Shown here: positions 52,616-62,091 of the stretch, piece after piece
Layout of the letters: every line of letters starts with the position of its first letter
How positions within the stretch are numbered: position 1 is the stretch's first letter
Assembly: GCF_019311235.1 (NCBI RefSeq)
Contig: NZ_JAHWDF010000012.1
Span: 34,397 to 98,396 of the forward strand
Direction: 5' to 3'
Origin: Mesonia aestuariivivens
GTDB taxonomy: Bacteria > Bacteroidota > Bacteroidia > Flavobacteriales > Flavobacteriaceae
Length of the DNA stretch: 64,000 bases
Made by a program: the position numbers and the translations under genes
The notes under the pieces: generated by a model
Seen by the model: the letters and a program-made list of their open reading frames with translations, nothing else
The model's database searches: none
What the model was told of the DNA's origin: nothing

Positions 52616-53968
52616 TTAATAATGACACTTACCACATTCTGTCGCTCCCATTTGAGCAGCAGTTAATGTTTCTACACCATATTTTTTAGACAATTCATCG
52701 TGAATCTTCTCGTAATATTCATTACCCTCCATTTTCACATTTGTCTTTCTATGACAGTTAATACACCACCCCATAGTTAACGGAGCGTACTGTCTCATAA
52801 TTTCCATTTCTTCTACTGGACCATGACATTCTTGACACATTACACCAGCAACACTTACGTGCTGAGAGTGATTAAAGTATGCAAAGTCTGGTAGATTATG
52901 TATTCTCACCCATTTTACTGGCTTAGACTCACCCGTATAAGATTGCGTAGACGGATCCCAACCTACAGCATCGTAGAGCTTAGCAATCTCACCATCATAA
53001 AACTCTTTAGAATACTCCTCTGTCACCGATGTATTAGGACTTGAAGCATCTGCAACCTCACTTATTGATTTGTGACAGTTCATACAAACATTCAACGACG
53101 GCACTCCAGAAGTTTTACTCACACGAGCTGAAGAGTGACAATATTTACACTCAATTTCATTATCTCCAGCATGAATTCTATGCGAATAATGTATTGGCTG
53201 CACTGGAGCATAACCTTGATCTACCCCAACCTGCATTAAATATCCATACACAAAATATCCACCTGCCAACAATAAAAACACTGCAGTAACAATCACTAAA
53301 AATTGATTCTCTACAAAAGCTTTCCAAATTGGCTTTCTTGATTCTTTTTCCTGAACCTGAACTCCGCTTGCAGCAGCAAATCTATTCAATGTCTTATTCA
53401 CTAAGACAAGAACAACCACTAAAAGCAATAACACAAATGCAAGCACCCCTAAAATAATATCACTAGAAACCCCGCCGCCTGAAGACTCACCTCCACCAGC
53501 ATTAGCCTGCACATTCGCAGTAGGCTCCGGCTTAGGCTGCTCAACATAAGCGAGTATATTATCAATATCCTCATTTGAAAGCTGAGGAAATGGAGTCATT
53601 GCCGTTTCATTAAATTCTTCATATATAGCCACTGCCTCAGCATCACCTGCCGCAATTAAGGCTTGACTATTTTTCACCCAACGATAAAGCCAATCTTTAT
53701 CGTGTCTACTAGTCACTCCGTTTAACGCAGGACCTGTAGATCTCTTATATCTTTTATGACATGATGCACAAAGCGAATTAAACAATTCTTTACCCTTAGC
53801 AGCATCACCACCTGCAGAACTAGCAGCAGCTTTCGCATCAGCTGATTCTTCTTGATCAGCCGGAGCAGCTTCATCCTGTGCGAGTAAATTTTGAGAAAAC
53901 GAAAATAGAACTACTATCGAAATTAGTAGTAATCTTAAAATTGAATGGCGGGTATTCACCTTTTCCAT
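52616..53968 (-). CDS. actA: Alternative complex III subunit ActA (multihaem cytochrome c with extra N-terminal haem domain)
   Basis: The 450-residue product has a signal peptide (ending NLLAQ), a monohaem cytochrome c domain with CASCHKR at residues 67-73, two membrane segments (about 165-190 and 220-242) and a C-terminal multihaem region with CKYCH, CMNCH, CQECH, CINCH and CGKCH. That is six haem c sites in all; the classical ActA core is pentahaem. The extra domain at the N-terminus may hand electrons onward to the oxidase. It is the first gene of the act-cox operon, with a -7 box 91 bases upstream of the start. Confidence 0.95.
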   Translation of the reverse strand: MEKVNTRHSILRLLLISIVVLFSFSQNLLAQDEAAPADQEESADAKAAASSAGGDAAKGKELFNSLCASCHKRYKRSTGPALNGVTSRHDKDWLYRWVKNSQALIAAGDAEAVAIYEEFNETAMTPFPQLSNEDIDNILAYVEQPKPEPTANVQANAGGGESSGGGVSSDIILGVLAFVLLLLVVVLVLVNKTLNRFAAASGVQVQEKESRKPIWKAFVENQFLVIVTAVFLLLAGGYFVYGYLMQVGVDQGYAPVQPIHYSHRIHAGDNEIECKYCHSSARVSKTSGVPSLNVCMNCHKSISEVADASSPNTSVTEEYSKEFYDGEIAKLYDAVGWDPSTQSYTGESKPVKWVRIHNLPDFAYFNHSQHVSVAGVMCQECHGPVEEMEIMRQYAPLTMGWCINCHRKTNVKMEGNEYYEKIHDELSKKYGVETLTAAQMGATECGKCHY

Positions 53969-54059
53969 ATTACAGCTGAATTATCTTCTTAGTTTGGTAC
54001 GGTTTTTATAATGAATAAGTTAGCTCAACAAACCCCTAAAATCCCGTAAATTTCCACAG

Positions 54060-54067
54060 CAAAAGTA
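54060..54067 (-). promoter_or_regulatory. Candidate -7 box of the act-cox operon
   Basis: On the - strand the bases read TACTTTTG, matching TAnnTTTG. It is 91 bases before the actA ATG, leaving a leader of about 85 bases in which I find no clear hairpin. No TTG is at the right distance upstream. Confidence 0.45.
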
Positions 54068-54145
54068 ATACTTAAAGATGATTTTAGGAATGTTACAGTA
54101 TTGTTAATAGCTAATTTATAATATTTCTAAATAAAAATTAGTGAT

Positions 54146-54173
54146 TTGGTCTTAATAATAAGTTCTATTTTTG
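54146..54173 (+). promoter_or_regulatory. Promoter of the SPOR protein gene (TTG-N17-TAnnTTTG)
   Basis: TTG at 54146-54148 is followed after 17 bases by TATTTTTG at 54166-54173, a full consensus match. It ends 18 bases before the ATG at 54192 and shows that the in-frame TTG at 54171, which lies inside the -7 box, is not the start. Confidence 0.75.
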
Positions 54174-54191
54174 CATAAAAAAATTTTTGAA

Positions 54192-54575
54192 ATGAAAAAG
54201 AAAATTAGAGTCATAGCATCTTTACTTATTATGACATGTTGTTATTTTTTCAGCATTAATCAGTCAGTTGCTCAAAGTTCGATAGAAGTTGATCCGCTAG
54301 TTCAAGAACTCGTCATATTGAAAGCAAAAATGACAGAAAACAATGAATTAAACGAGCGCTACAAGGTTCAGTTATTTTACGGCATAAACCTTAGTGAAGC
54401 TAATAAAATTAGAAACGAATTTGAAAGCAAATTTAATGAGTGGCCTTCTGACATTGTTTTTGAGACCCCGAATTATAAAGTCTGGATTGGAGATTTTAGA
54501 ACTCGTTTAGAAGCAGAGAGAGCATTTATAAAGCTTAAAAAATATTTTAAAAGTGCTATTATATTTAAACCTTAA
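54192..54575 (+). CDS. Small secreted SPOR domain protein
   Basis: The 127-residue product has a signal peptide (about residues 1-28, ending QSVAQ) and a single SPOR domain at about residues 50-127 with YKVQLFYGINLSEANKIRNEF and YKVWIGDFRTRLEAERAFIKLKK. SPOR domains bind denuded peptidoglycan glycan strands, often at the division site. Without a membrane anchor it should be periplasmic. It has its own promoter and a strong terminator shared with infB on the other strand. Confidence 0.9.
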   Translation: MKKKIRVIASLLIMTCCYFFSINQSVAQSSIEVDPLVQELVILKAKMTENNELNERYKVQLFYGINLSEANKIRNEFESKFNEWPSDIVFETPNYKVWIGDFRTRLEAERAFIKLKKYFKSAIIFKP

Positions 54576-54591
54576 TGTAAGATTTAAAACC

Positions 54592-54626
54592 AAAAAAGCG
54601 GCTTGTTAAAACAAGCCGCTTTTTTT
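54592..54626. terminator. Two-way terminator between SPOR gene and infB
   Basis: A 16-bp stem (54592-54607 with 54610-54625; the innermost pairs open to give a usable loop) has a GC core GCGGCTTG and A- and T-runs on opposite sides. It fits termination of both the SPOR gene (+) and the rimP-nusA-infB operon (-). Confidence 0.92.
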
Positions 54627-54646
54627 ATGTTCAATTGAAATTTATT

Positions 54647-57391
54647 TTATTTCAATTTCTTTTTTACTTCTACTTCCTGGAATGCTTCGATTACATCACC
54701 TTCTTTAATATCATTGTAGTTTTTAACTTGAATACCACAATCATATCCTTTAGCAACTTCTCTCACATCGTCTTTAAATCGTTTTAAAGAAGATAGAGTT
54801 CCAGTATACACAACCACTCCTTCTCTAATCAATCTAATATTACTATTTCTATAGATCTTACCGCTAGTTACCATACAACCAGCAATAGTACCAATTTTAG
54901 AAATCTTAAAGGTTTCTCTAATCTCTGCATTACCTGTCACCTCTTCTCTAAGTTCTGGCGAAAGCATACCTTCCATCGCATCTTTAAGATCATTAATCGC
55001 AGCATAAATAATAGAATAAGTTCTAATATCTATTTCTTCACGATCAGCAACTTGACTTGCATTACCAGCTGGCCTTACATTAAACCCTATAATAATTGCA
55101 TCTGATGCCGAAGCTAATAACACATCACTTTCTGTAATGGCACCAACTCCTTTATGGATAATATTCACTTGAATCTCTTCAGTTGAAAGTTTTTGGAAAC
55201 TATCTGTTAAAGCTTCTACAGAACCATCAACATCACCTTTCAAGATAATATTTAATTCTTTAAAGTCTCCTAAAGCAATACGTCTTCCAATTTCATCTAA
55301 TGTAATATGACGCTGTGTTCTCACACTTTGTTCACGCTGAAGTTGTGTACGCTTAGAAGCAATATCTTTCGCTTCACGTTCATCATCCATTACCTTGAAT
55401 TTATCACCTGCTTGTGGCGCGCCGTCTAACCCTAAAATAGAAACAGGAGTCGATGGGCCAGCTTCTTTAATATTATTTCCACGCTCATCATGCATCGCTT
55501 TAATCTTACCACTAGTGGTACCCGCTAACACATAATCACCTATCTTAAGCGTACCTGTTTGTACTAAAATAGTAGAAACATAACCCCTACCTTTGTCCAA
55601 GAATGCTTCTACTACAGCACCATTAGCCAATCGTTCTGGGTTAGCTTTTAATTCTAAAATTTCAGCTTCTAATAAAATTTTCTCTAATAATTCTTTTACA
55701 CCGTCTCCTTTTTTAGCTGAAATATCTTGAGATTGAACTTTACCACCCCAATCTTCAACTAAGAGATTCATCGCAGCCAGTTTTTCTTTAATCTTTTCAG
55801 GATTCGCAGTTTGCAAGTCAACCTTGTTAATTGCGAATATAATTGGCACCCCTGCAGCTTGTGCGTGAGAGATAGCCTCTTTAGTTTGAGGCATCACATC
55901 ATCATCTGCTGCAATTACAATTACTGCGATATCTGTAACTTGCGCCCCACGAGCTCTCATTGCCGTAAAGGCTTCGTGACCTGGTGTATCTAAGAAAGAT
56001 ATTTTCTCTCCATTATCCAATTTAACTGCATAGGCTCCAATATGCTGAGTAATACCCCCGCTTTCACCTGCGATTACATTTTCTTTACGAATATAATCCA
56101 GCAATGACGTTTTACCGTGATCTACGTGACCCATTACTGTAACGATAGGAGCACGTGTAATTAAATCTTCTGGAGCATCAGGAATCTCTTCTACAGTTTC
56201 TTCTATATCTGCAGTAACAAAATCTACTTCATAACCAAATTCATCTGCAACGATACTTAATGTCTCTGCATCTAAACGCTGATTCATTGTCACCATCATT
56301 CCTAGAGACATACAAGCAGAAATTACTTTAGTTACAGGAACATCCATCATCGTAGCAACTTCACTAACTGTAACAAATTCAGTTACTTTTAAAGTCTTAC
56401 TTTGTTGTTCTTGTTCTGCCTGCTCTACTTCTGTTTTTTGACGGTGCTGATCTCTTTTATCTCTTCTGTACTTAGCACCTTTACCTTTAGATGACTTCCC
56501 TTGAAGTTTTTCTAAAGTTTCTCTTACTTGCTTTTGTACTTCTTCCTCTGTAGGATCTTCTTTTTTAACGGCAGCCACCGGTCTACGACGACTATTACCT
56601 TTGTTGTAATTCGCCTTTTTAACATTAGCTCTAGGACCTGGAGAAGCACTACCGTCTTTATTTATTCTTCTTCGACGTTTTTTCTTATTGGCACTAGCCG
56701 CAGATTTATCGTCTTTCTTATCGTCTTTTTTCTTAACTGGTTTTTTGAACTTACTAAGATCAATTTTTTCACCAGTAAAGTTAGGACCATTTAATTTTTG
56801 ATATTTGGTCTCTAAACGATCTTCTTCTTGTGGTTGCTCTGAAGTAGATTTCTCTTTCTCTTCATTATTTTTATCTGAAGAAACTACAGGTTTTTGGGGA
56901 GCAGGTTTAGAGGCTTGCTTTTGGTCTGATTCCTTAGCTTTTTCAGCAGGTTTCTTCTCGGCAGGGTTTTCTTTTTTAGCTTGACTTGACTTTTTACCTT
57001 TATCAAGATCAATTTTTCCTACTTGCTTAGGGCCTTCTAATTTATTCTTAGCCTTCACAATTCTCTCTTCCTCTTCCTTCTTCTTAAGCTCTTCTTTCTT
57101 TCGCTCTTCTTCTAACTTCACAAGTTTTTCTTGCTGTTCTTTTTCTCGAGCTAAACGAAGTTCTTCTTTTTCCTTTTTGCGCTCTTCACTTACTTCTTTT
57201 GAAGCCACTTTTTTACTTTTATCTGTCTGAAATTTATCAAACAAGATTTGGTAGACTTCATCTGAAATTTTTGTAGTAGGACGCGCATCAATATCATGTC
57301 CCTGTGCTGTTAGAAATTCTACAGCACGATCTAATGAAATATTAAATTCACGTAATACTTTATTTAATCGCATTTTTTTTGCTTCAGCCAT
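54647..57391 (-). CDS. infB: Translation initiation factor IF-2
   Basis: IF-2 is the GTPase that places initiator tRNA on the ribosome. The 914-residue product has an N-terminal IF2_N module ([20 protein letters not shown]), about 250 residues of Lys/Glu-rich low-complexity sequence, a second IF2_N segment, and the G domain with [29 protein letters not shown] and NKVDL, followed by domains II-IV. Length is normal for Bacteroidota. It lies 68 bases after nusA and is the last gene of rimP-nusA-infB. Confidence 0.97.
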   Translation of the reverse strand: MAEAKKMRLNKVLREFNISLDRAVEFLTAQGHDIDARPTTKISDEVYQILFDKFQTDKSKKVASKEVSEERKKEKEELRLAREKEQQEKLVKLEEERKKEELKKKEEEERIVKAKNKLEGPKQVGKIDLDKGKKSSQAKKENPAEKKPAEKAKESDQKQASKPAPQKPVVSSDKNNEEKEKSTSEQPQEEDRLETKYQKLNGPNFTGEKIDLSKFKKPVKKKDDKKDDKSAASANKKKRRRRINKDGSASPGPRANVKKANYNKGNSRRRPVAAVKKEDPTEEEVQKQVRETLEKLQGKSSKGKGAKYRRDKRDQHRQKTEVEQAEQEQQSKTLKVTEFVTVSEVATMMDVPVTKVISACMSLGMMVTMNQRLDAETLSIVADEFGYEVDFVTADIEETVEEIPDAPEDLITRAPIVTVMGHVDHGKTSLLDYIRKENVIAGESGGITQHIGAYAVKLDNGEKISFLDTPGHEAFTAMRARGAQVTDIAVIVIAADDDVMPQTKEAISHAQAAGVPIIFAINKVDLQTANPEKIKEKLAAMNLLVEDWGGKVQSQDISAKKGDGVKELLEKILLEAEILELKANPERLANGAVVEAFLDKGRGYVSTILVQTGTLKIGDYVLAGTTSGKIKAMHDERGNNIKEAGPSTPVSILGLDGAPQAGDKFKVMDDEREAKDIASKRTQLQREQSVRTQRHITLDEIGRRIALGDFKELNIILKGDVDGSVEALTDSFQKLSTEEIQVNIIHKGVGAITESDVLLASASDAIIIGFNVRPAGNASQVADREEIDIRTYSIIYAAINDLKDAMEGMLSPELREEVTGNAEIRETFKISKIGTIAGCMVTSGKIYRNSNIRLIREGVVVYTGTLSSLKRFKDDVREVAKGYDCGIQVKNYNDIKEGDVIEAFQEVEVKKKLK

Positions 57392-57459
57392 AAATTGCCT
57401 CTAAATTAACCTCTTATTCTTTAATTATTTGACTAACTATTTCATCATTTACAAAACAA

Positions 57460-58695
57460 TTAATCTTCAAATTCTTCTTTTAAGACCCGAATTACACTTT
57501 TTATAGTTTCTTCTTCTAAGTCTGTAATTTTAACTAAATCACTAACATCTTTTTCAAGCACACTTTTTGCAGTATCTAAACCTATTCTTGATAATTCTTC
57601 AATTACCCAGTCTTCAATTTCGTCTGCAAATTCTTTAAGCTCAACATCTTCATCTGATTGACCGTCTCTATAAACGTCTATCTCATAACCTGTTAACTGA
57701 CCTGCCAATCTAATATTATGCCCACCTCTACCAATTGCTTTAGAAACCTCTTCTGGTTTCAACATTACTTGAGCAGTCTTGTTTTCATCGTCAATTTTTA
57801 TTGACATTACTTTAGCAGGACTTAATGCTCTTGTAATTAACAACTGATTATTAGTCGTATAATTAATAACATCTATATTTTCATTTCCTAATTCACGAAC
57901 AATCCCGTGAATACGAGAACCTTTCATCCCCACGCAAGCTCCAACAGGGTCAATTCTATCATCATAAGAATCTACCGCTACTTTTGCTTTTTCCCCAGGA
58001 ATTCTCACTACTTTTTTAACCGTAATTAAACCATCGAAAACTTCTGGTATTTCTTGCTCAAACAACTTCTCTAAGAAAACAGGAGCTGTTCTCGAAAGAA
58101 TAATAACAGGCTTATTCCCTTTTAACTCCACACTTTCAATAACACCTTTAACATTCTCTCCTTTTCTAAAAAAGTCTGAAGGAATCTGTCTATCTTTAGG
58201 CATTACCAACTCGTTACCTTCATCATCTAACAAAATTACAGCTCTATGACGAATATGATGCACTTCTGCAGCATAAATTTCACCTTCAAGCTCTTTAAAT
58301 TGTTTATAAATGTTAGTATTATCGTGTTCATGAATTTTTGAAATTAGATTTTGTCGTAATGCTAAAATAGCTCTACGCCCTAAATCTATTAACTTCACCT
58401 CTTCAGAAACATCTTCTCCAACTTCAAAATCTGGCTCAATTTTTCGAGCTGCAGTTAATGAAATTTCTTGATTCTCATCTTCTACTTCACCATCGGCAAC
58501 TACTACTCTATTTCTCCAAATCTCTAAATCGCCTTTATCTGGATTTATAATTATATCAAAATTATCATCTTCTCCAAACTTCTTTTTCAATGCATTTCTA
58601 AATACATCTTCCAAAATCGCCATTAACGTTACACGATCAATATATTTATCGTCTTTAAATTCTGAAAAAGAATTAATTAGGTCGATATTCTCCAT
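57460..58695 (-). CDS. nusA: Transcription termination/antitermination protein NusA
   Basis: NusA binds RNA polymerase and modulates pausing, termination and antitermination. The 411-residue product has the N-terminal RNAP-binding domain, an S1 domain (near residue 140-200), and two KH domains with VGACVGMKGSRIHGIVRELG and KAIGRGGHNIRLAGQLTGYEIDVY. The C-terminal AR repeats of enterobacterial NusA are absent, as in most non-proteobacterial homologues. It lies 12 bases after rimP. Confidence 0.96.
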   Translation of the reverse strand: MENIDLINSFSEFKDDKYIDRVTLMAILEDVFRNALKKKFGEDDNFDIIINPDKGDLEIWRNRVVVADGEVEDENQEISLTAARKIEPDFEVGEDVSEEVKLIDLGRRAILALRQNLISKIHEHDNTNIYKQFKELEGEIYAAEVHHIRHRAVILLDDEGNELVMPKDRQIPSDFFRKGENVKGVIESVELKGNKPVIILSRTAPVFLEKLFEQEIPEVFDGLITVKKVVRIPGEKAKVAVDSYDDRIDPVGACVGMKGSRIHGIVRELGNENIDVINYTTNNQLLITRALSPAKVMSIKIDDENKTAQVMLKPEEVSKAIGRGGHNIRLAGQLTGYEIDVYRDGQSDEDVELKEFADEIEDWVIEELSRIGLDTAKSVLEKDVSDLVKITDLEEETIKSVIRVLKEEFED

Positions 58696-58707
58696 GTCAA
58701 AAAAAGA

Positions 58708-59169
58708 TTAAAATGTTATCATCACTTTTGCTTCTACAATATCTGCGTATTTCAACACAGCCTCTTTATTTACTGTAACTTTACCTTTACCTACTGGTTT
58801 AGGCTCTCTAGCTTTCCATCGCAAGGTCACTTCTTCATCAGTCACCTCTTCAAGCTTAGCTTCAAATTGCTGCTCTTGAGTTTTCACACTTAACTTTCTT
58901 CCTATATTTTTTTTGAATTGTCTTGGTAATTCTAAAGGAGAAGCTGCACCAGCAGAGGTCACTTCTAATGAAAAATCTTGCTCATCACGATCTAAATTGT
59001 GCTCAATTTTTCTACTGACTGCAATACAATCATTCACTGAAACGCCCTGATCACCATCAATCACCACTAGAATTTGATTATCCTCTTTGATTTCAAATTG
59101 TATTAAAAACAAAGATGGATTTTCTTCTAAGGCTTCCTCTATTAATCGTTTAACTTCTTCGTATAGCAT
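58708..59169 (-). CDS. rimP: Ribosome maturation factor RimP
   Basis: RimP assists assembly of the 30S ribosomal subunit. From the ATG at 59169-59167 the product is 153 residues, the usual family length, with GVSVNDCIAVSRKIEHNLD and EVTSAGAASPLELPRQF. The reading frame stays open upstream to 59316, but that part covers a promoter box and a strong hairpin and has no RimP similarity, so I reject it. It is the first gene of the rimP-nusA-infB operon. The leader hairpin suggests regulated expression. Confidence 0.95.
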   Translation of the reverse strand: MLYEEVKRLIEEALEENPSLFLIQFEIKEDNQILVVIDGDQGVSVNDCIAVSRKIEHNLDRDEQDFSLEVTSAGAASPLELPRQFKKNIGRKLSVKTQEQQFEAKLEEVTDEEVTLRWKAREPKPVGKGKVTVNKEAVLKYADIVEAKVMITF

Positions 59170-59181
59170 GAAAACTTTTAT

Positions 59182-59207
59182 AAAAAGAGGGGACTTTACG
59201 TCCCCTC
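59182..59207 (-). terminator. Terminator-like hairpin in the rimP leader
   Basis: GAGGGGAC at 59187-59194 pairs exactly with GTCCCCTC at 59200-59207 around a 5-base loop, and on the - strand it is followed by TTTTTAT. This GC-rich stem stands out in an A/T-rich region and has the form of an intrinsic terminator. It lies 12 bases before the rimP ATG and after the candidate -7 box, so it is in the transcribed leader and could be an attenuator. It also traps a GGAGG sequence. Confidence 0.7.
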
Positions 59208-59230
59208 CAACAATCTTTAACTTCTGATTG

Positions 59231-59238
59231 CAAATATA
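59231..59238 (-). promoter_or_regulatory. Candidate -7 box of rimP-nusA-infB operon
   Basis: On the - strand the bases read TATATTTG, matching TAnnTTTG. It is 61 bases before the rimP ATG, so the leader of about 55 bases contains the GC-rich hairpin. No TTG is at the usual distance upstream. Confidence 0.5.
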
Positions 59239-59331
59239 ATAATAATTTTTGAGTTTAGAAATCTGATTCTGAACTAAATTATTTGTAACTTTAATATATA
59301 TAGGAAAAACAACCAATAAAATTCATTTAAA

Positions 59332-60162
59332 ATGAAAAAAATCTTAGTCCCAACGGACTTTTCAGAACAAGCTAATAATGCATTAAAAGTAGCTGCAGAG
59401 TTAGCTAAAAAATACCAAAGTGAAATTTACCTGTTACATATGTTAGAGCTTCCTACTCAACTTATAGATCTTGCTGGAGCAAGCGACAATCAAGTACCAG
59501 AGGCAATTTACTTTATGAAAAAAGCTCACGAAAGATTTGAGAATATTAAAAATAAAGACTTCTTAACAGGTATTCCAGTATATGAAACTGTCATGTTTCA
59601 TGGCGCTTTTAGCGGTATTATGGAAGTTGCAAAAAAGAATGATTGTGATCTAATCGTTATGGGGTCTCATGGTGCTGAAGGCCTTAAAGATGTTTTTATT
59701 GGCTCTAATACAGAAAAAGTGGTTAGAAACTCAGAGGTACCAGTATTAGTAATTAAAGACAATAAGTCTATTTTTGAAAATAAAGATTTTGTTTTCGCTA
59801 GTGATTTTGTACCACATGTAAAAAAATCATTCATTGAAGCAACTAAATTTGCAGAAACCATAGGTGCTAAAATGCACTTAGTATACATTAATACTGCCAA
59901 TAAGTTTAAAACTACAGAGCATTTAGATAAAAAAATGAAAGCATTTGTAGATAATGTAGAGTTTTCTAATTATACTCTAAACATTTATAATGCAGAATCT
60001 ATAGAGAAAGGGATCTTAAAATTTGCTGCTTTAAAAAAGGCAGGGATAATTGGCATTAGTACTCACGGAAGAAAGGGACTTGCTCATTTTCTAAACGGAA
60101 GCGTAAGTGAAGATTTAGTTAATCACTCTAAGAAAGCAGTCGTTACCTTTAAAATACAGTAA
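59332..60162 (+). CDS. Universal stress protein, two Usp domains
   Basis: The 276-residue cytoplasmic protein has two Usp domains in tandem. The first (about residues 1-142) begins MKKILVPTDFSEQA and has the complete ATP-binding loop GSHGAEGLKDVFIGS. The second (about 150-276) has the degenerate loop STHGRKGLAHFLNGS, in which the first Gly is Ser. Such tandem Usp proteins are common stress-linked proteins in Bacteroidota; the molecular role is not known. It is divergent from rimP and its last 14 bases overlap the convergent AsmA-like gene. Confidence 0.93.
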   Translation: MKKILVPTDFSEQANNALKVAAELAKKYQSEIYLLHMLELPTQLIDLAGASDNQVPEAIYFMKKAHERFENIKNKDFLTGIPVYETVMFHGAFSGIMEVAKKNDCDLIVMGSHGAEGLKDVFIGSNTEKVVRNSEVPVLVIKDNKSIFENKDFVFASDFVPHVKKSFIEATKFAETIGAKMHLVYINTANKFKTTEHLDKKMKAFVDNVEFSNYTLNIYNAESIEKGILKFAALKKAGIIGISTHGRKGLAHFLNGSVSEDLVNHSKKAVVTFKIQ

Positions 60163-61648
60163 TCGCTTCACGAAGACCAGCTTGCAAGCATGTCCAGAAG
60201 TAATTCCAAAAAGATTTTGTTTTATTTCTTTCTATGTTTTTAGGATTTGTAATGGTTTCTCCATTCTTTCTAGAGTTTTTCTTCACCACAACATTTACCA
60301 GCGCGCTTAAAAAGTTATTTTTTTGTGCGCTGTCTTTTTTCAGAACCTCAACTTTAAAATCATTATATGCAATTTTGAGTTCTCCACGAGCTTGGTCTTT
60401 GTCTCCTTTAAAATTAAAATACAACTCTTCAACCTCGCCTAAGGTTCGCATACCAAAAGCTGGCACAAAAAACGAATTTATAGAGCTTTCAGGTATTTTA
60501 AACACACTACCTTTTATCGTAAAAAGGTCTCTCTTATTATTTACTTTAAATCGCCAATCTACGCTAAGCTTAGACTTGCCCATAAATTGGGTTTCTATAT
60601 TTACTTTTGTCTCAGGAAAATTTGCTTTGTCTAAATCTACATTGGTGATATTATAAGCTTTCATCGAAAGATTTTCAAATGCAATTCTGCCAGGCTCCCT
60701 ATCTTTATTAATAAGCTCTTCATATTCTAGATGCATATTTTTTATGGCTAAACTATCTATATCGAGCTTTAAATTCATATCTCTAAGCATTTTACTGTAG
60801 AGATGCTTTTTACGCGTATCATCTTTTACAGATTTGTCTCTGTAAATAGAAAAATTCATGTCATTCAACTCTACAAAATTGCTGGAAAAAGAATTTTGGC
60901 TTTTATTTAAATCAAAAGAATAGTTATTAATTTTTAGATTTTTCAACTTTAAATCCATTAAATCTTTTTCATACGGAATTACATTCACATAATCTTTTCT
61001 AGAAAATTTAGGCAAATAGACCAGATTATTCAACTCGATTAAATTAGGCTGAAGTAACATTTTCTCAACCTGAAGTTCTTGCAGTTTACTTACGCGGTAA
61101 GAAATACCCGAAAGTTGAATATTAAATTTTTTATACTCAAAAGGTATTTTATTTGTTAAGGTTTTACTAGTAACACCAACAGAATCTATTTCAATATTAA
61201 ACTTTTCTAACTTTAATATTCTTAACGAATCTTGCTCAAAAACAAAACTACCGTCCAATTCAACTTTATTAACCAGAATGTCTTTATCAAATTTCTTTTT
61301 TGGAGATTGTGGATTTGATTTGTTTTGGCCATTAGACAACTTTTCTAACCTAGCGTTAGCATTTTTAACAACTGCTTTATTTATTTCAACCTTACCATTC
61401 CACAAAAGTTTCCAATAATTAATCCCTGAAATTTGTACTTTTTTTGCCGAAAAAAACTTTCCTCTTTTATCGAAAATAGGTTCAATTATACTTGCAGAGC
61501 AAGAGATGAGACTAAGCTCAACTTCTTCAAATTTAATTTCTGAAGCTAATATATTTTCTATTTTATTTATAGTGATTTCTTGGGCTACAAAATACCCCAC
61601 TACTAAAACAACAAAAAAACAAATGATAACTATAAAAGTTTTTTTCAT
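60149..61648 (-). CDS. AsmA/DUF748-like inner membrane-anchored protein
   Basis: The 499-residue protein has one N-terminal membrane segment (about residues 4-23) and a long periplasmic region of repeated beta-strand phrases (SAKKVQISGINYWKLLWNGKVEI, KAVVKNANARLEKL, LKLDIDSLAIKNMHLEY) typical of AsmA-like and DUF748 proteins, which resemble lipid-transfer bridges between membranes. I infer the relationship from the strand pattern and not from a specific motif. It converges on the Usp gene with a 14-base overlap. Confidence 0.75.
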   Translation of the reverse strand: MKKTFIVIICFFVVLVVGYFVAQEITINKIENILASEIKFEEVELSLISCSASIIEPIFDKRGKFFSAKKVQISGINYWKLLWNGKVEINKAVVKNANARLEKLSNGQNKSNPQSPKKKFDKDILVNKVELDGSFVFEQDSLRILKLEKFNIEIDSVGVTSKTLTNKIPFEYKKFNIQLSGISYRVSKLQELQVEKMLLQPNLIELNNLVYLPKFSRKDYVNVIPYEKDLMDLKLKNLKINNYSFDLNKSQNSFSSNFVELNDMNFSIYRDKSVKDDTRKKHLYSKMLRDMNLKLDIDSLAIKNMHLEYEELINKDREPGRIAFENLSMKAYNITNVDLDKANFPETKVNIETQFMGKSKLSVDWRFKVNNKRDLFTIKGSVFKIPESSINSFFVPAFGMRTLGEVEELYFNFKGDKDQARGELKIAYNDFKVEVLKKDSAQKNNFLSALVNVVVKKNSRKNGETITNPKNIERNKTKSFWNYFWTCLQAGLREAITVF

Positions 61649-61679
61649 TATAATATATTTAAAAGAGTAATGTATTATA
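61649..61679. repeat. Inverted repeat upstream of the AsmA-like gene
   Basis: TATAATATAT and ATGTATTATA pair over ten positions (one G-T wobble) with an 11-base spacer, right before the AsmA-like start codon. It may be an operator or a leader hairpin, but it is entirely A/T-rich and could be chance. Confidence 0.25.
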
Positions 61680-61799
61680 CTTTTTCAATAAAGGCATTTT
61701 GTTTAGGAGTTTTTAACTTAAAAACAGCAAAATTTTAAGATCAGAGGTTAAATTTTAGCTAAATATAATAAATGCAGAAATTTCACTTGACATTCATAT

Positions 61800-61807
61800 T
61801 ATATTTG
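61800..61807 (+). promoter_or_regulatory. Candidate -7 box for the 61826 gene
   Basis: TATATTTG matches TAnnTTTG and ends 18 bases before the ATG at 61826, the same distance as at the SPOR gene. A TTG is present only ten bases upstream, too close to be a normal -33 element. Confidence 0.45.
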
Positions 61808-61825
61808 TGAAAACCAAAAAATTAT

Positions 61826-62050
61826 ATGATCGCCAAGTTTTTACTTTTCTCTCTGTTTATTATTGCCGAAATCACCCTAGGCATTTACAGCTTGGCTATT
61901 AGCGAGAGTTTATTAGCTAGGTTTTTATTTTTTATATTAAGTGCATTTATTGTTTGCACGATAGTTATAAAAATATCTAATAAACTGCTTCCTGAGGATG
62001 ATAAAAGAAATAAAATAGTGAAAAGAAGATCTAAAATTAAAGAAGCATAA
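61826..62050 (+). CDS. Small two-helix membrane protein of unknown function
   Basis: The 74-residue product has two membrane segments (about residues 4-24 and 30-50) joined by a short SISESLLARF-like turn (AISESLLARF), then a strongly basic tail (KRNKIVKRRSKIKEA) that should lie in the cytoplasm. I do not recognise a family. It has a candidate promoter of its own and lies 41 bases before a metallophosphoesterase gene, with which it may be co-transcribed. Confidence 0.65.
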   Translation: MIAKFLLFSLFIIAEITLGIYSLAISESLLARFLFFILSAFIVCTIVIKISNKLLPEDDKRNKIVKRRSKIKEA

Positions 62051-62091
62051 GATTAAGTATATTCACCATAGATCATATTTCCTGCTAATTT

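Noticed and set aside
59170..59316. N-terminal extension of rimP giving a 202-residue protein
   Set aside because: The extra 49 codons cover a -7 box and a GC-rich hairpin, and RimP homologues begin at the ATG at 59169.
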